A DNA stretch of 64,000 nucleotides from Pseudomonas sp. B21-040 (GCF_024748695.1 NZ_CP087176.1:5139501-5203500), one strand, 5' to 3'; shown: positions 26,143 to 36,211, counted from the first letter of the stretch. Numbers and translations: made by a program. Notes: generated by a model not told the origin, from the letters alone.

Positions 26143-28707
26143 ATGTCCTCTCGCCTTACCCGCCAGTCCTCTTCACCTTCCTGCGTGCTGTCGCTGCTGA
26201 CCGCCGCCATCCTCATGGCCGGTGCCGCGCCGCTCATGGCCGCCACGGCGGCCGAGCCGTCGACCCGCAACATGGGTGATTATTCGTTCGCCATCCCTGC
26301 TCAGTCGCTGGTGTCGGCACTCAATGCCTTTACCGCCGTGACAGGTTGGCAAGTCGGCTTGCCGGCAGAGCTGGCGGAAGGCGTGGCTTCCCAGGGCGTA
26401 CGCGGTTCGTTGCCGCCGGAAAAAGCCCTCGATCGCCTGTTGGTGGGGACCAACCTGAGCTATCGCAAACTGGGCACCAGCAACATTGTGCTGGAGAAAC
26501 GCAGCAACAACGGCGCGATCAACCTGGACCAGGTCACGATCAGCGCCACCCGTAATGAACAGGACGTGAACAGCGTACCGAGCACAGTCAGCGTTTATAC
26601 CCGTGAAGACCTGGACCGCAACAACGTCAATAACATCAAGGAACTGGTGCGCTATGAACCGGGCGTTTCGGTGGGCGGCACAGGCCAGCGCGCCGGTCTC
26701 ACGGGCTACAACATCCGTGGCATCGACGGCGATCGCGTATTGACCCAGGTCGATGGGGTGCAAGTGCCGGACAGTTTCTTCAACGGCCCGTATGCCCAGA
26801 CCAACCGCAACTACGTCGACCCGGAAATCGTCAAACGCGTGGAAATCCTCCGGGGCCCCGCGTCGGTGTTGTATGGCAGCAACGCCATCGGCGGCGCTGT
26901 CAGCTACTACACGCTGGACCCGGATGACATCATCAAACCTGGCAAGGACGTCGGCGCGCGCCTCAAAACCGGTTACAGCTCGGCCGATGAAAGCTGGCTG
27001 ACCTCCGGCACCGTGGCCGGCCGTACCGGCGAGTTCGACGGCCTGCTGCACCTGAGCCAGCGCAACGGTCATGAAACAGAGTCTTACGGCGAAACCGGTG
27101 GCACCGGCCTGAACCGCACCGAGGCCAACCCTGAGGACGTGCGCACCACCAGCGTACTGGCCAAGCTGGGCTGGGATTACGCCGACGACGCGCGCTTTGG
27201 TCTGACTTACGAAAACTACAAGGCCGACAGCGACACCAACCAGTTGAGCGCGGTGGGCGGCCCGTTCAACGCCGGGCGTGGTTTCGGCTTCTATAAATCC
27301 CGTACCGGGAACGACACGATCACTCGCGAACGTTTTGGCCTGGATCATAACTTTGGTCTGGACAGCGCCCTGGCAGACAACATCAAGTGGACCCTGAACT
27401 ATCAGATCGCCAAGGCCGACCAGAGCACCCAGGAAATCTACGCACCTTCGCGCACCGTGCTGCGCAACCGCGACACCAACTACAAAGATCGCCAGTGGGT
27501 GTTCGATGTCCAGGCTGACAAGTCATTCGCCATTGCCGACACCGCTCACCTCGTCACCTACGGCACGACCATCAAACAGGACAAAGTCACCGGCCTGCGT
27601 ACCGGCACCGGCACCTGTCTGACCGTGGCCGGTTCCTGCCGGGTCATCGGTGCCGCGAGCCCCGCCGACACCCTGAAACCGGCGAGCGATTTCCCCGATC
27701 CGACGATCAACACTTACAGCCTGTTTGCCCAGGATCAGATCAGCTGGGGCAACTGGACCTTCCTGCCCGGTGCTCGTTACGACTACACCCAACTCAAGCC
27801 GCACGTCACCGATGAGTTCCTGGCCACCGCCGACCAGAGCGGCAACGGCGTCGTGAGCGAAGACACCAAAACCTGGCATCAACTGTCGCCAAAACTCGGC
27901 ACCACCTACCGCTTCAACGACAACTACACCTGGTATGGCCAATACGCCGAAGGCTTCCGCACGCCGACGGCCAAGGCTTTGTATGGTCGCTTCGAAAACC
28001 TCGCGGGCGGCTATCAGGTCGCCCCTAACCCGGACCTGGAACCGGAAAAGAGCAAGAGCTATGAAACCGGCCTGCGCGGTCAGTTCGAGGCCGGCACGTT
28101 AGATGTAGCGGTGTTCTACAACAAATACCGCGACTTCATCGACGAGAACGCCATTACGCCCGGCTACACCGAGACCACGTTCCAGAGCAACAACATCGCC
28201 CACGCGACCATCAAAGGTGTGGAGCTCAAGGGTCGCCTGAACCTGGACAACTTCGGCGCTCCGAACGGCCTCTATACCCAAGGCTCGGCGGCCTACCAGT
28301 ACGGTCGTAACGATGACACCGGTCAGCCGCTGAACAGTATCAACCCGCTGACCGGCGTGTTCGGCCTGGGTTACGACCAGGACAACTACGGCGCCCTGCT
28401 GAACTGGACACTGGTCAAGCGCAAGACCCGCGTCGACAGCACCAGCTTCAAGACCCCTGATGGCACCAGCACCCAGTTCAAGACACCGGGTTATGGCGTG
28501 CTCGACCTGGCCGGTTTCTACAAGGTGACCGACGACGTGACCGTCAACGCCGGCCTCTACAACCTGACCAACAAAAAGTACTGGCAATGGGATGACGTAC
28601 GCGGCTACGACAGCGTCGGCGAAGCCTCGGTGACTCAGCCGGCCAACCTCGACCGCCTGACCCAGCCGGGTCGCAACTTCGCGGTCAATCTGGTCTGGGA
28701 TATCTGA
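26143..28707 (+). CDS. TonB-dependent heme/hemoprotein receptor with signalling domain
   Basis: This 854-residue outer-membrane receptor has a signal peptide ending near the AAEPSTRNM region. An N-terminal STN signalling domain (FAIPAQSLVSALNAFTAVTG) and a TonB box-like region (NLDQVTISATR) precede the plug (VPSTVSVYTREDLDRNNVNN, YNIRGIDGDRVLTQVDG). A 22-strand barrel with YAEGFRTPTAKALYG and a terminal FAVNLVWDI completes it. The FRAP-like/NPDL motifs place it with hemoglobin/heme receptors such as HxuA or HasR. The start at 26143 gives the MSSRLTRQ N-terminus. The STN domain and upstream sigma/anti-sigma pair indicate surface signalling. Confidence 0.88.
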   Translation: MSSRLTRQSSSPSCVLSLLTAAILMAGAAPLMAATAAEPSTRNMGDYSFAIPAQSLVSALNAFTAVTGWQVGLPAELAEGVASQGVRGSLPPEKALDRLLVGTNLSYRKLGTSNIVLEKRSNNGAINLDQVTISATRNEQDVNSVPSTVSVYTREDLDRNNVNNIKELVRYEPGVSVGGTGQRAGLTGYNIRGIDGDRVLTQVDGVQVPDSFFNGPYAQTNRNYVDPEIVKRVEILRGPASVLYGSNAIGGAVSYYTLDPDDIIKPGKDVGARLKTGYSSADESWLTSGTVAGRTGEFDGLLHLSQRNGHETESYGETGGTGLNRTEANPEDVRTTSVLAKLGWDYADDARFGLTYENYKADSDTNQLSAVGGPFNAGRGFGFYKSRTGNDTITRERFGLDHNFGLDSALADNIKWTLNYQIAKADQSTQEIYAPSRTVLRNRDTNYKDRQWVFDVQADKSFAIADTAHLVTYGTTIKQDKVTGLRTGTGTCLTVAGSCRVIGAASPADTLKPASDFPDPTINTYSLFAQDQISWGNWTFLPGARYDYTQLKPHVTDEFLATADQSGNGVVSEDTKTWHQLSPKLGTTYRFNDNYTWYGQYAEGFRTPTAKALYGRFENLAGGYQVAPNPDLEPEKSKSYETGLRGQFEAGTLDVAVFYNKYRDFIDENAITPGYTETTFQSNNIAHATIKGVELKGRLNLDNFGAPNGLYTQGSAAYQYGRNDDTGQPLNSINPLTGVFGLGYDQDNYGALLNWTLVKRKTRVDSTSFKTPDGTSTQFKTPGYGVLDLAGFYKVTDDVTVNAGLYNLTNKKYWQWDDVRGYDSVGEASVTQPANLDRLTQPGRNFAVNLVWDI

Positions 28708-28720
28708 TCCCGCCCGACTC

Positions 28721-28760
28721 ACTGTGCAGCCCAGTAAAAGCTGCACAGTGAAAATTTTTT
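28721..28760 (+). terminator. rho-independent terminator after the receptor gene
   Basis: ACTGTGCAGC and GCTGCACAGT form a 10-bp stem with a 9-nt loop, followed by GAAAATTTTTT. The T-run overlaps the upstream half of the heme oxygenase promoter element. Confidence 0.8.
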
Positions 28761-28791
28761 ACTGTCGCGCGCCTGCTGATTCGTCTCGTTA
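28755..28791 (+). promoter_or_regulatory. ECF-type promoter before heme oxygenase
   Basis: TTTTTTACT, 16 bases, TTCGTCTCGTTA (28780-28791): the same blocks and spacing as before the receptor gene. It lets the heme oxygenase gene be transcribed by the same sigma factor despite the intervening terminator. Confidence 0.6.
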
Positions 28792-28821
28792 CCAAGCGCC
28801 TCCATTTCTCAAGGATTTCTC

Positions 28822-29430
28822 ATGACCTCTCAGGACACCGCTCAACGCCCTGCTCTGCGTTCGCAACGTTTGAACCAGATCACCCACGAACCGCATACCA
28901 AACTTGATGCCCTGGTCAAAGCCCACGCGCCGTTTGAAACCCAGGCCAACTTCGCCCGTTTCGTGGTCGCTCAGTACCTGTTCCAGTCGGAACTGGTGTC
29001 GCTGTACAACGATGCCGCACTGACCGCGATTGTTCCCGACCTGCCGGCCCGTTGCCGTGCCGAAGCGGCCAAGGCTGACCTCGCTGATCTGGAAACCGAA
29101 GTGCCGGCCGCCGTCGCCGGTGCCGTGAAGAACCCGACCCAGGCCGAAGCGCTGGGCTGGCTGTTCGTTTCCGAAGGGTCGAAGCTCGGCGCGGCGTTCC
29201 TGATCAAGCGAGCCGTTGGCCTGGGCTTGAGTGAAACCTTCGGCGCCCGCCATCTTGGCGAACCAACCGGTGGTCGCGCTGAAGGCTGGAAAAGTTTCGT
29301 GAAGACGCTGGATGGCCTGACGCTCAGCGCACAGGAAGAAGCCGATCTGGACAAAGGCGCCATCGACGCGTTCAACCGGTTTACCGTGTTGCTGGAACAG
29401 GCTTACGCCACCGCAGCCGAACCGGCCTGA
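28822..29430 (+). CDS. hemO: biliverdin-producing heme oxygenase
   Basis: This 202-residue all-alpha enzyme opens heme to biliverdin and releases Fe(II) in the cytoplasm. The proximal ligand is His25 in ITHEPHTKLDALVKAH, the distal helix is near GWLFVSEGSKLGAAFL, and FNRFTVLLEQAY closes the protein. Length and motifs fit HemO/PigA-type bacterial enzymes. It immediately follows the heme receptor and shares its ECF-type promoter element, completing an uptake-and-degradation unit. The regiospecificity of ring opening cannot be judged. Confidence 0.88.
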   Translation: MTSQDTAQRPALRSQRLNQITHEPHTKLDALVKAHAPFETQANFARFVVAQYLFQSELVSLYNDAALTAIVPDLPARCRAEAAKADLADLETEVPAAVAGAVKNPTQAEALGWLFVSEGSKLGAAFLIKRAVGLGLSETFGARHLGEPTGGRAEGWKSFVKTLDGLTLSAQEEADLDKGAIDAFNRFTVLLEQAYATAAEPA

Positions 29431-29446
29431 AGCCAAACAAATATCC

Positions 29447-29536
29447 TGTGGGAGCGGGCTTGCCCGCGATTGTAATGTGACATTCAGCATCTTTGTTGAA
29501 GGGTAGACCGTCATCGCGGGCAAGCCCGCTCCCACA
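29447..29536. repeat. REP pair after heme oxygenase
   Basis: TGTGGGAGCGGGCTTGCCCG...GAT faces ATCGCGGGCAAGCCCGCTCC...CACA across about 40 bp. Confidence 0.85.
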
Positions 29537-29567
29537 GGTCCGCCTCACTCCCGTGCCCTTGAGACCA

Positions 29568-29963
29568 ATGCCTCAGCCCTCCTCTTCAAAAATCTCCCGC
29601 CTGCTCTTCGGCCTGCTGGCCTACATCAGCCTCGGTATCGGCCTGATCGCCATCGTCGTGCCCGGCCTGCCCACCACCGAATTCATCCTGCTCGCCGCCT
29701 GGGCCGCGACCCGCAGTTCGCCGCGCTTGAGTGCCTGGCTGGAAAACCATCGGCTGTTCGGTTCGATCCTGCGCAACTGGCGCAACGGCAAGATCATCGC
29801 CCGTCGAGCCAAAGTCAGTGCCACCGTCAGCATGTTGCTGTGCGCCACGCTGATGCTGGTGATGCTCGATCACGGCTGGACGATTTACCTGGCGATTGCC
29901 GGCATGAGCCTGGGCAATCTGTGGATCTGGTCGCGACCGGAATCAGTACCGAGAATTTCCTGA
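29568..29963 (+). CDS. YbaN/DUF454 family inner-membrane protein
   Basis: This 131-residue protein has at least three hydrophobic helices (LLFGLLAYISLGIGLIAIVV; VSMLLCATLMLVMLD; IYLAIAGMSLGNLWI). It carries the DUF454 blocks VPGLPTTEFILLAAWAATRSS and NHRLFGSILRNW. I chose the ATG at 29568 since the longer frame reads through a REP. The function is unknown; in other pseudomonads homologues often sit near heme genes, which may be relevant here. Confidence 0.8.
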   Translation: MPQPSSSKISRLLFGLLAYISLGIGLIAIVVPGLPTTEFILLAAWAATRSSPRLSAWLENHRLFGSILRNWRNGKIIARRAKVSATVSMLLCATLMLVMLDHGWTIYLAIAGMSLGNLWIWSRPESVPRIS

Positions 29964-30141
29964 AATTCAGCTCTTTTCAGGGCATTTTCCTGCGCAAACG
30001 GTCAACCACTACCGTTCGTCGACTTGCGTTCATGCAACCTTCACAAAGCGCCGATGTGCATTGAATGGCGCTAAATGGATTTGGCGTACCGAGTCGGTTT
30101 CGACTCCTTGCCAACACTTCATCCATTTGTGAGTTCGCCCT

Positions 30142-32286
30142 ATGTTCGACTCCCTCTCTATCCGTCTGAAAATCGTTTTGCTCTCCGGTCTTTGCCTGCT
30201 CGGCGTGGTCGTCTTGATCGTCGGCATGAACATTTACCAGACCAATCAGAACGATGATCTGGTCAACGCCTCCAGCAGCAAAATGCTCACCGACAGCGTG
30301 CAGAGCCTGCTGCAAGCCAAAGCTGCCGAACAAGCGGTGCGAGTGCAGAAGACCTTCGGTGAAACGCTGACGGTGGTGACGGCCCTGGCCGATCAGATCA
30401 AGGACATGCGCACCCTGGCGGCCAAGCGCTCGCTTGACGCCGGCGCCCTGCGTGAAGAGTTGAACCAGAACCTGAAAACCGCGTTCGAGCGCAACAGCAA
30501 AGTGCTGGGGATCTGGCTGGCGTTCGAGCCCAACGGGCTGGATGGCAAGGACAGCGAGTTCGTCAATGATGCGGTCCGCCAGTCCAACGAAGCCGGGCGA
30601 TTCGCCACGTATTGGAGCCGTGCAGGGGGCGAGGCGCTCAACACAATCATGGTCGAAGAGGACATGACCAAAACCACCCTGAACCTCAGCGGCACACCCT
30701 ACAACGTCTGGTACACCTGCCCGCGGGACAGCAAGCGTACCTGCCTGCTCGACCCCTACGCCGATACCGTCGGCGCTAACAAAACAGAAGTGTTGATGAC
30801 CACCATTTCCGTACCGCTGCTGGTGGATGGCAAGTCCATCGGCGTGGTCGGTGTCGACATCGCGCTAGATGCCCTGCAAGCGGCGGCGGTCGACTCCCAG
30901 CGTGAACTGTTCAACAGCGCCGGGCACATGCTGATCGTCTCCGGCACAGGCGTGCTCGCGGCCTACAGTGTCGACGCCGGTAAAGTCGGCAAGAGCATCG
31001 GCGACACCCTCGGCGCGGACGGCAGGGACATCCTGCAATTGCTCGGCAGCGGAGCGCCGAAGATTCTTCAGCAAGGCGACCTGATCCGCGCGGTCTACCC
31101 GGTCAGCCCCATCACTGACGCGAAAACCTGGGCCGTGGTGATCGACTTGCCCAAACAAGTGTTGCTGGCCGACTCGGTGAAACTGCAAGCGGTGCTCGAT
31201 GACGCCCAGCAAAGCGGCACGATCAAAGCGGTGCTGGGTGCCGTCATTGCTGGTTTGGGCGGCTTGCTGCTGATCTGGCTCACCGCGTCGGGCGTGACCC
31301 GCCCGATCAACAGCGTGGCCGACATGCTCAAGGCGATTGCCAGCGGCGACGGCGACCTGACCCAGCGTTTGAACTACAGCAAGAAAGACGAATTGGGTGA
31401 ACTGGTCAGCTGGTTCAATCGCTTCCTCGACAAGCTGCAACCGACCATCGCGCAGATCAAGCAAAGCATCACCGACGCCCGCGGCACGGCCGACCAGTCT
31501 TCGGAAATCGCCCGTCAGACCAGCGAAGGCATGCAAGTGCAGTTCCGTGAAATCGACCAGGTCGCCACCGCGTCCAACGAAATGAGCGCCACCGCCCACG
31601 ACGTTGCCAACAGTGCCTCGAACGCCGCCAGTGCGGCCAAAGGTGCCGACCAATCGGCCCGAGATGGCATGCAGATCATCGAGCGCAGCACCCGCGACAT
31701 CAATCAACTGGCGGACGAAGTCAGCAAAGCGGTGACCGAAGTCGAAGCGTTGGCGGTCAACAGTGAGCAGATCGGTTCGGTGCTGGAAGTGATCCGCAGC
31801 ATTGCCGAACAAACCAACCTGCTGGCGCTCAACGCCGCGATTGAAGCGGCCCGTGCCGGTGAAAGCGGTCGCGGGTTTGCGGTGGTGGCCGACGAGGTGC
31901 GCAACCTGGCCAAACGCACGCAGGATTCGGTGGAAGAAATTCGCCAGGTGATCGAGCGCATCCAGAGCGGCACGCGTGGCGTGGTCGCCACCATGCATTC
32001 GAGCCAGACCCAGGCCCACAACAACGCTGGGCAGATCCAGCAAGCGGTCCAGGCCCTGGGCAAAATCAGTGATGCAGTGACGGTGATCAGCGACATGAAC
32101 CTGCAAATCGCCAGCGCTGCCGAACAGCAAAGCGCAGTGGCCGAAGAGGTCAACCGCAACGTCTCGGCGATCCGCACCGTCACCGAAACCCTGACCGGCC
32201 AAGCCACCGAATCGGCGCAGATCAGCAGCCATCTCAACTCGCTGACCACGCACCAGATGAAATTGATGGATCAGTTCCGGGTGTAA
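30142..32286 (+). CDS. methyl-accepting chemotaxis protein with dCache sensor
   Basis: This 714-residue receptor has TM1 near residues 13-33 and a periplasmic dCache-type region (about 40-360) with [21 protein letters not shown] and [15 protein letters not shown]2 lies near [20 protein letters not shown], then HAMP ([22 protein letters not shown]). The signalling domain hairpin is [20 protein letters not shown] followed by [19 protein letters not shown]. It should bind a small ligand, and dCache receptors of pseudomonads often sense amino acids, but the ligand is not deducible. It is monocistronic. Confidence 0.92.
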   Translation: MFDSLSIRLKIVLLSGLCLLGVVVLIVGMNIYQTNQNDDLVNASSSKMLTDSVQSLLQAKAAEQAVRVQKTFGETLTVVTALADQIKDMRTLAAKRSLDAGALREELNQNLKTAFERNSKVLGIWLAFEPNGLDGKDSEFVNDAVRQSNEAGRFATYWSRAGGEALNTIMVEEDMTKTTLNLSGTPYNVWYTCPRDSKRTCLLDPYADTVGANKTEVLMTTISVPLLVDGKSIGVVGVDIALDALQAAAVDSQRELFNSAGHMLIVSGTGVLAAYSVDAGKVGKSIGDTLGADGRDILQLLGSGAPKILQQGDLIRAVYPVSPITDAKTWAVVIDLPKQVLLADSVKLQAVLDDAQQSGTIKAVLGAVIAGLGGLLLIWLTASGVTRPINSVADMLKAIASGDGDLTQRLNYSKKDELGELVSWFNRFLDKLQPTIAQIKQSITDARGTADQSSEIARQTSEGMQVQFREIDQVATASNEMSATAHDVANSASNAASAAKGADQSARDGMQIIERSTRDINQLADEVSKAVTEVEALAVNSEQIGSVLEVIRSIAEQTNLLALNAAIEAARAGESGRGFAVVADEVRNLAKRTQDSVEEIRQVIERIQSGTRGVVATMHSSQTQAHNNAGQIQQAVQALGKISDAVTVISDMNLQIASAAEQQSAVAEEVNRNVSAIRTVTETLTGQATESAQISSHLNSLTTHQMKLMDQFRV

Positions 32287-32323
32287 TTCCCGTTCCTGTA
32301 GGAGCAAGGCTTGCCCGCGACAG

Positions 32324-32430
32324 GATCGTTCCCACGCTCTGCGTGGGAATGCAGCCCGGGACGCTCTGCGTCCCAAAAGCGGACGCAGAGCGTCCATTGA
32401 GGCATTCCCACGCAGAGCGTGGGAACGATC
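32324..32430. repeat. long palindrome with GTTCCCACGCTCTGCGTGGGA core
   Basis: GATCGTTCCCACGCTCTGCG near the left end is mirrored by CGCAGAGCGTGGGAACGATC at the right; an inner GGACGCTCTGCGTCC/GGACGCAGAGCGTCC pair nests inside. The same family recurs at 40502-40605. A half REP (GGAGCAAGGCTTGCCCGCGA) precedes it. Confidence 0.85.
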
Positions 32431-32487
32431 ATCTGGTCTGTCAGCCGTTTTGAACTATGCTCGGGCTCTCGTTCCGGAGGGCCTTCG

Positions 32488-33819
32488 ATGACTGATTTAC
32501 TCACGTCCATTCAAGCCGCACTCGGCTTGCCTCACACCCCCATACCTTTCACGTCGAGCGGCGCCCTGCCCTCGGCGTTTGCCGTGACCGATCTGGCCTG
32601 CGCCAGCATTGCCGCCGCCGGACAGGCTGTCAGCGAGCTATTGCGGCAGCACACCGGTCGCTTGCCGGGGGTTGAAGTCGACCACCGCCTTGCCTCTTTC
32701 TGGTTCGCCACGTCGATCCGCCCCGTCGGCTGGAGCGTCCCGCCGATGTGGAACCCGGTGGCCGGTGACTACGCGACGAATGACGGCTGGATCCGCCTGC
32801 ACACCAACGCCCCCCATCACCGGGTAGCGGCTGAAAGCGTGCTTGGCACCTGCGTTGACCGCGCGGCGATGGCGAGCAAAGTGGCGCATTGGGCCAAAAG
32901 CGCTCTGGAGCAGGCGGTGGTCGACGCCGGGGGCTGCGCCGCCGAAATGCGCACGTGGGCGCAATGGCAGCGGCACCCGCAAGGGTTGGCCGTCAACGCC
33001 GAGCCATTGATTCAGTTCAGCGACGCCAGCGGCCACCCCGCCAAAGCGTGGCGCGGCTCCGTGGCCCAGCCACTGGCCGGGATCAAGGTGCTGGATTTGA
33101 CCCGCGTGCTGGCAGGTCCGGTCGCCAGCCGTTTTCTCGCGGGCCTCGGTGCGCAGGTGCTGCGCATTGACCCGCCGACCTGGAACGAACCCGGCGTGGT
33201 ACCGGAGGTGACCTTGGGCAAACGCTGTGCGCGCTTGGATCTGCACAGTAAAGATGATCGCGCTGTATTCGAAACCCTGCTCAAGGAAGCGGACATCCTT
33301 TTGCACGGTTACCGCGCCGATGCACTGGAACGCTTGGGCTATGGCGTTGCCGAGCGCCGGACACTGGCGCCGGGCCTGCTGGATGTCAGCCTCAACGCCT
33401 ATGGCTGGAGCGGCCCGTGGCAGAACCGCCGTGGCTTCGACAGCCTGGTGCAGATGAGCAGCGGGATTTGCGACGCCGGGATGCAGTGGAAACACGCGGA
33501 CAAACCGACACCCTTGCCGGTGCAGGCGCTCGATCACGCCACCGGGTATTTGATGGCGGCTGCGGCTGTCATTTTATTGGGGCGTGGGGGTTCGGCGCGG
33601 TTGTCGTTGGCGCGGACGGCGAAACTGTTGATTGAACAGGGTGCCGGGGTGCAAGAACCGTTGCGGGCAGAGGATGACAACGATCAAGGGATCGTGATTG
33701 AGCAGACGCCTTGGGGGCCGGCGCATCGGCTTCATGTGCCGCTGAAAATCACCGGAACACCGTTGCAGTGGGGGCTACCCGCGACAGAGTTGGGTTCCCA
33801 TCGCGCGCAGTGGTGGTGA
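32488..33819 (+). CDS. CoA transferase, CaiB/BaiF family III
   Basis: This 443-residue protein shows the family III signature GIKVLDLTRVLAGPVASRFLAGL and LGAQVLRIDPPTW in its C-terminal half. LLDVSLNAYGWSGPW and RRGFDSLVQMSSGICD correspond to family blocks around the active site. The N-terminal ~200 residues are less typical for a minimal CaiB. The start at 32488 has GGAGGGCC upstream. Members move CoA between acyl groups such as carnitine, formate/oxalate or bile acids. No pathway context is present, so the substrate is unknown. Confidence 0.82.
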   Translation: MTDLLTSIQAALGLPHTPIPFTSSGALPSAFAVTDLACASIAAAGQAVSELLRQHTGRLPGVEVDHRLASFWFATSIRPVGWSVPPMWNPVAGDYATNDGWIRLHTNAPHHRVAAESVLGTCVDRAAMASKVAHWAKSALEQAVVDAGGCAAEMRTWAQWQRHPQGLAVNAEPLIQFSDASGHPAKAWRGSVAQPLAGIKVLDLTRVLAGPVASRFLAGLGAQVLRIDPPTWNEPGVVPEVTLGKRCARLDLHSKDDRAVFETLLKEADILLHGYRADALERLGYGVAERRTLAPGLLDVSLNAYGWSGPWQNRRGFDSLVQMSSGICDAGMQWKHADKPTPLPVQALDHATGYLMAAAAVILLGRGGSARLSLARTAKLLIEQGAGVQEPLRAEDDNDQGIVIEQTPWGPAHRLHVPLKITGTPLQWGLPATELGSHRAQWW

Positions 33820-33822
33820 TGA

Positions 33823-33915
33823 TTCTGGCCCCATCGCGGGCAAGCCCGCTCCCACAGGTTTTGTGATCGGCACAGATCCACTGTGGGAGCGGGCTTGCCC
33901 GCGATGGGGCCAGAA
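33823..33915. repeat. REP pair between CoA transferase and alkA
   Basis: TTCTGGCCCCATCGCGGGCA...CACAG and its near-perfect inverse CTGTGGGAGCGGGCTTGCCC...CCAGAA sit between convergent genes. Confidence 0.9.
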
Positions 33916-33923
33916 CAAACAGC

Positions 33924-34787
33924 TCAGTCAGAGCGGCTGAGTGATGTCCAGAGCAACTGCGCCGCATACCCTCGATAAGGTCGCCACGCCTCGGCTCGCG
34001 ACAACAAATCCCGCGCGGTCACCGGCCCGCTTTCCAGCGCTGCCAGTGCCTTGATCAATCCCACATCCCCAGACGGAAACGCATCCGGCTCGCGCAACTG
34101 GCGCAACGCAATGTACTGCGCCGTCCAGTCACCAATCCCGTGCAAGGCGAGTAGCCGCGCCACTCCATCTTCTCGGCCCGGCTCAAACAACCGAGGATCA
34201 TCCCGCAACGCCTGAGCCACACCGGACAAGGTTCGCCCCCGGCTTTTCGGCATGCCCAATGCCGCCAGATCCGCGTTCGCCAACACGGCCGACTCAGGAA
34301 ACACATGGGTCAATCCCGCCAGCGGCGACTGCAACGGCGCGCCATACTGCGCCACGAGCTTGCCCGCCAGGTGGATCGCCGCGCCCACGGTGATCTGTTG
34401 CCCCAACACCGCTCGAATCGCCAACTCCAATCCATCCCAGGCACCCGGCACCCGTAAGCCCGGACGCTGGGCAATCAGGCGCTTCATCAACGGTTCCCGT
34501 GTCAACTGGCGGTGGATCGCTGGCAAATCCGCATCCAGATCAAACATCCGACGCAGCCGCGCCACGATCCCGGGCACGGCCATCGCATCCGGAAAATCCA
34601 GAGTCAGTTCAAGGGCGTCAGCGTCTGTCGGTCCTATCGAAAACGTACCGTAGACACCGTTCAACCCGATGCTGCGCGAGTAGACCCCGTCGGCCACGGC
34701 CTCCATCCCGGCCACCGCCCGCACCGACAAAAATCCCAGCATCGCCGACCAGTCATACGGCGGCTGATAGGCCAGCAACAACCTCAC
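33924..34787 (-). CDS. alkA: DNA-3-methyladenine glycosylase II
   Basis: This 287-residue base-excision enzyme resembles E. coli AlkA throughout. The N-terminal YQPPYDWSAMLGFLSVRAVAG is followed by RPGLRVPGAWDGLELAIRAVLGQQITVGAA and the helix-hairpin-helix LLALHGIGDWTAQYIALR. The catalytic Asp is in FPSGDVGLIKAL. It excises alkylated purines. The likely start is GTG at 34787, overlapping the TGA of the upstream transporter gene by 4 bp, so it may be translated by coupling to an amino-acid antiporter, an unusual partner. Confidence 0.9.
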   Translation of the reverse strand: MRLLLAYQPPYDWSAMLGFLSVRAVAGMEAVADGVYSRSIGLNGVYGTFSIGPTDADALELTLDFPDAMAVPGIVARLRRMFDLDADLPAIHRQLTREPLMKRLIAQRPGLRVPGAWDGLELAIRAVLGQQITVGAAIHLAGKLVAQYGAPLQSPLAGLTHVFPESAVLANADLAALGMPKSRGRTLSGVAQALRDDPRLFEPGREDGVARLLALHGIGDWTAQYIALRQLREPDAFPSGDVGLIKALAALESGPVTARDLLSRAEAWRPYRGYAAQLLWTSLSRSD

Positions 34788-36211
34788 AACGACAGCAACC
34801 CGCTGTACAGACCATACGCGGCCAACCCGGCACCAATCATGACGCAGGTAAAAATGCCCTTCTCGACATGCGTGAACAATGGCTCGCCTTGCTCATGCTT
34901 GGCCTTGGCGAACAGAATCACCCCCGGCGCATACAACAACGCCGACAGCAGCAAATATTTGACCCCGCCGGCATACAGCAACCACACCGCATACCCCAGC
35001 GCGATACCGCCGATCATCAGGTCCTTGGTGCGCTCGGCGCTGGCGTGCTCGTAGGTTTCGCCGCGCCCGCTCAACAACACCGCATACGCTGCCGACCACA
35101 GGTACGGCACCAGAATCATCGACGACGCGAGGTAGATCAGGCTGGTGTAAGTGCCGGCGGAAAACAGCGTGATCAGCAGAAAGAGCTGGATCATCACGTT
35201 GGTCAGCCACAGCGCATTCACCGGCACGTGGTTGGCGTTTTCCTTTTTCAGGAAGGCGGGCATGGTCTTGTCTTTGGCCGTGGCGAACAGGATCTCGGCA
35301 CACAGCAGCGCCCAGGACAGCAAAGCCCCCAGCAGCGATATCGCCAGGCCAACGCTGATCAGCAACGCCCCCCAGGGCCCGACGATATGTTCCAGCACGG
35401 CCGCCAGCGACGGGTTCTGCAGGTTGGCCAATTCTGGCTGGCTCATGATGCCCAGCGACAACACGTTCACCAGCACCAGCAAGGCCAGCACCCCGATAAA
35501 ACCGATGACCGTCGCCCGTCCCACGTCCGAACGTTTCTCCGCCCGGGCCGAGTAGACACTGGCGCCCTCGATCCCGATGAAGACGAACACCGTCACCAGC
35601 ATCATGTTGCGCACCTGGTCCATCACCCCGCCAAAATCCGGGTTGCTGCGTCCCCAGATGTCCCGGGTAAAAATGTCCGCCTTGAAAGCGACGGCGGCGA
35701 TGACGATGAACATGATCAGCGGCACGATCTTGGCCACGGTGGTCACTTGATTGATGAACGCCGCCTCCTTGATCCCGCGCATCACCAGGAAATGCACGGC
35801 CCACAGCAGCACCGAGGCACAGCCGATGGCGACGGGTGTGTTGCCCTGGCCAAAGACCGGAAAGAAATAACCGAGGGTGCTGAACAGCAACACGAAATAA
35901 CCGACGTTGCCCAGCCAGGCGCTGATCCAGTAACCCCAAGCGGAGGAAAATCCCATGTAGTCGCCGAAGCCGGCCTTGGCGTAGGCATACACCCCGGAAT
36001 CCAGTTCAGGCTTGCGATTGGCCAGGGTCTGGAAGACGAACGCCAGGGTCAGCATGCCGACCGCAGTGATGGCCCATCCGATCAGCACCGCCCCCGCATC
36101 GGCTCGCGCCGCCATGTTCTGCGGCAACGAGAAGATCCCCCCGCCAACCATCGAACCCACCACCAGGGCGATCAACGCGCTCAGGCGAAGCTTTTGCGTC
36201 GGTTGTGACAT
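34784..36211 (-). CDS. basic amino acid antiporter, ArcD paralogue
   Basis: This 475-residue APC-superfamily antiporter has about twelve helices, begins MSQPTQKLRLSALIALVVGS and contains GGGIFSLPQNMAA. Large blocks (LIGWAITAVGMLTLAFVFQT; GVYAYAKAGFGDYMGFSSAW; FVFIGIEGASVYSARAEKRS) are nearly identical to the arcD encoded divergently at 36673. Arginine/ornithine exchange is the expected activity; the divergence of two copies may reflect different induction. alkA overlaps its stop codon. Confidence 0.87.
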   Translation of the reverse strand: MSQPTQKLRLSALIALVVGSMVGGGIFSLPQNMAARADAGAVLIGWAITAVGMLTLAFVFQTLANRKPELDSGVYAYAKAGFGDYMGFSSAWGYWISAWLGNVGYFVLLFSTLGYFFPVFGQGNTPVAIGCASVLLWAVHFLVMRGIKEAAFINQVTTVAKIVPLIMFIVIAAVAFKADIFTRDIWGRSNPDFGGVMDQVRNMMLVTVFVFIGIEGASVYSARAEKRSDVGRATVIGFIGVLALLVLVNVLSLGIMSQPELANLQNPSLAAVLEHIVGPWGALLISVGLAISLLGALLSWALLCAEILFATAKDKTMPAFLKKENANHVPVNALWLTNVMIQLFLLITLFSAGTYTSLIYLASSMILVPYLWSAAYAVLLSGRGETYEHASAERTKDLMIGGIALGYAVWLLYAGGVKYLLLSALLYAPGVILFAKAKHEQGEPLFTHVEKGIFTCVMIGAGLAAYGLYSGLLSL

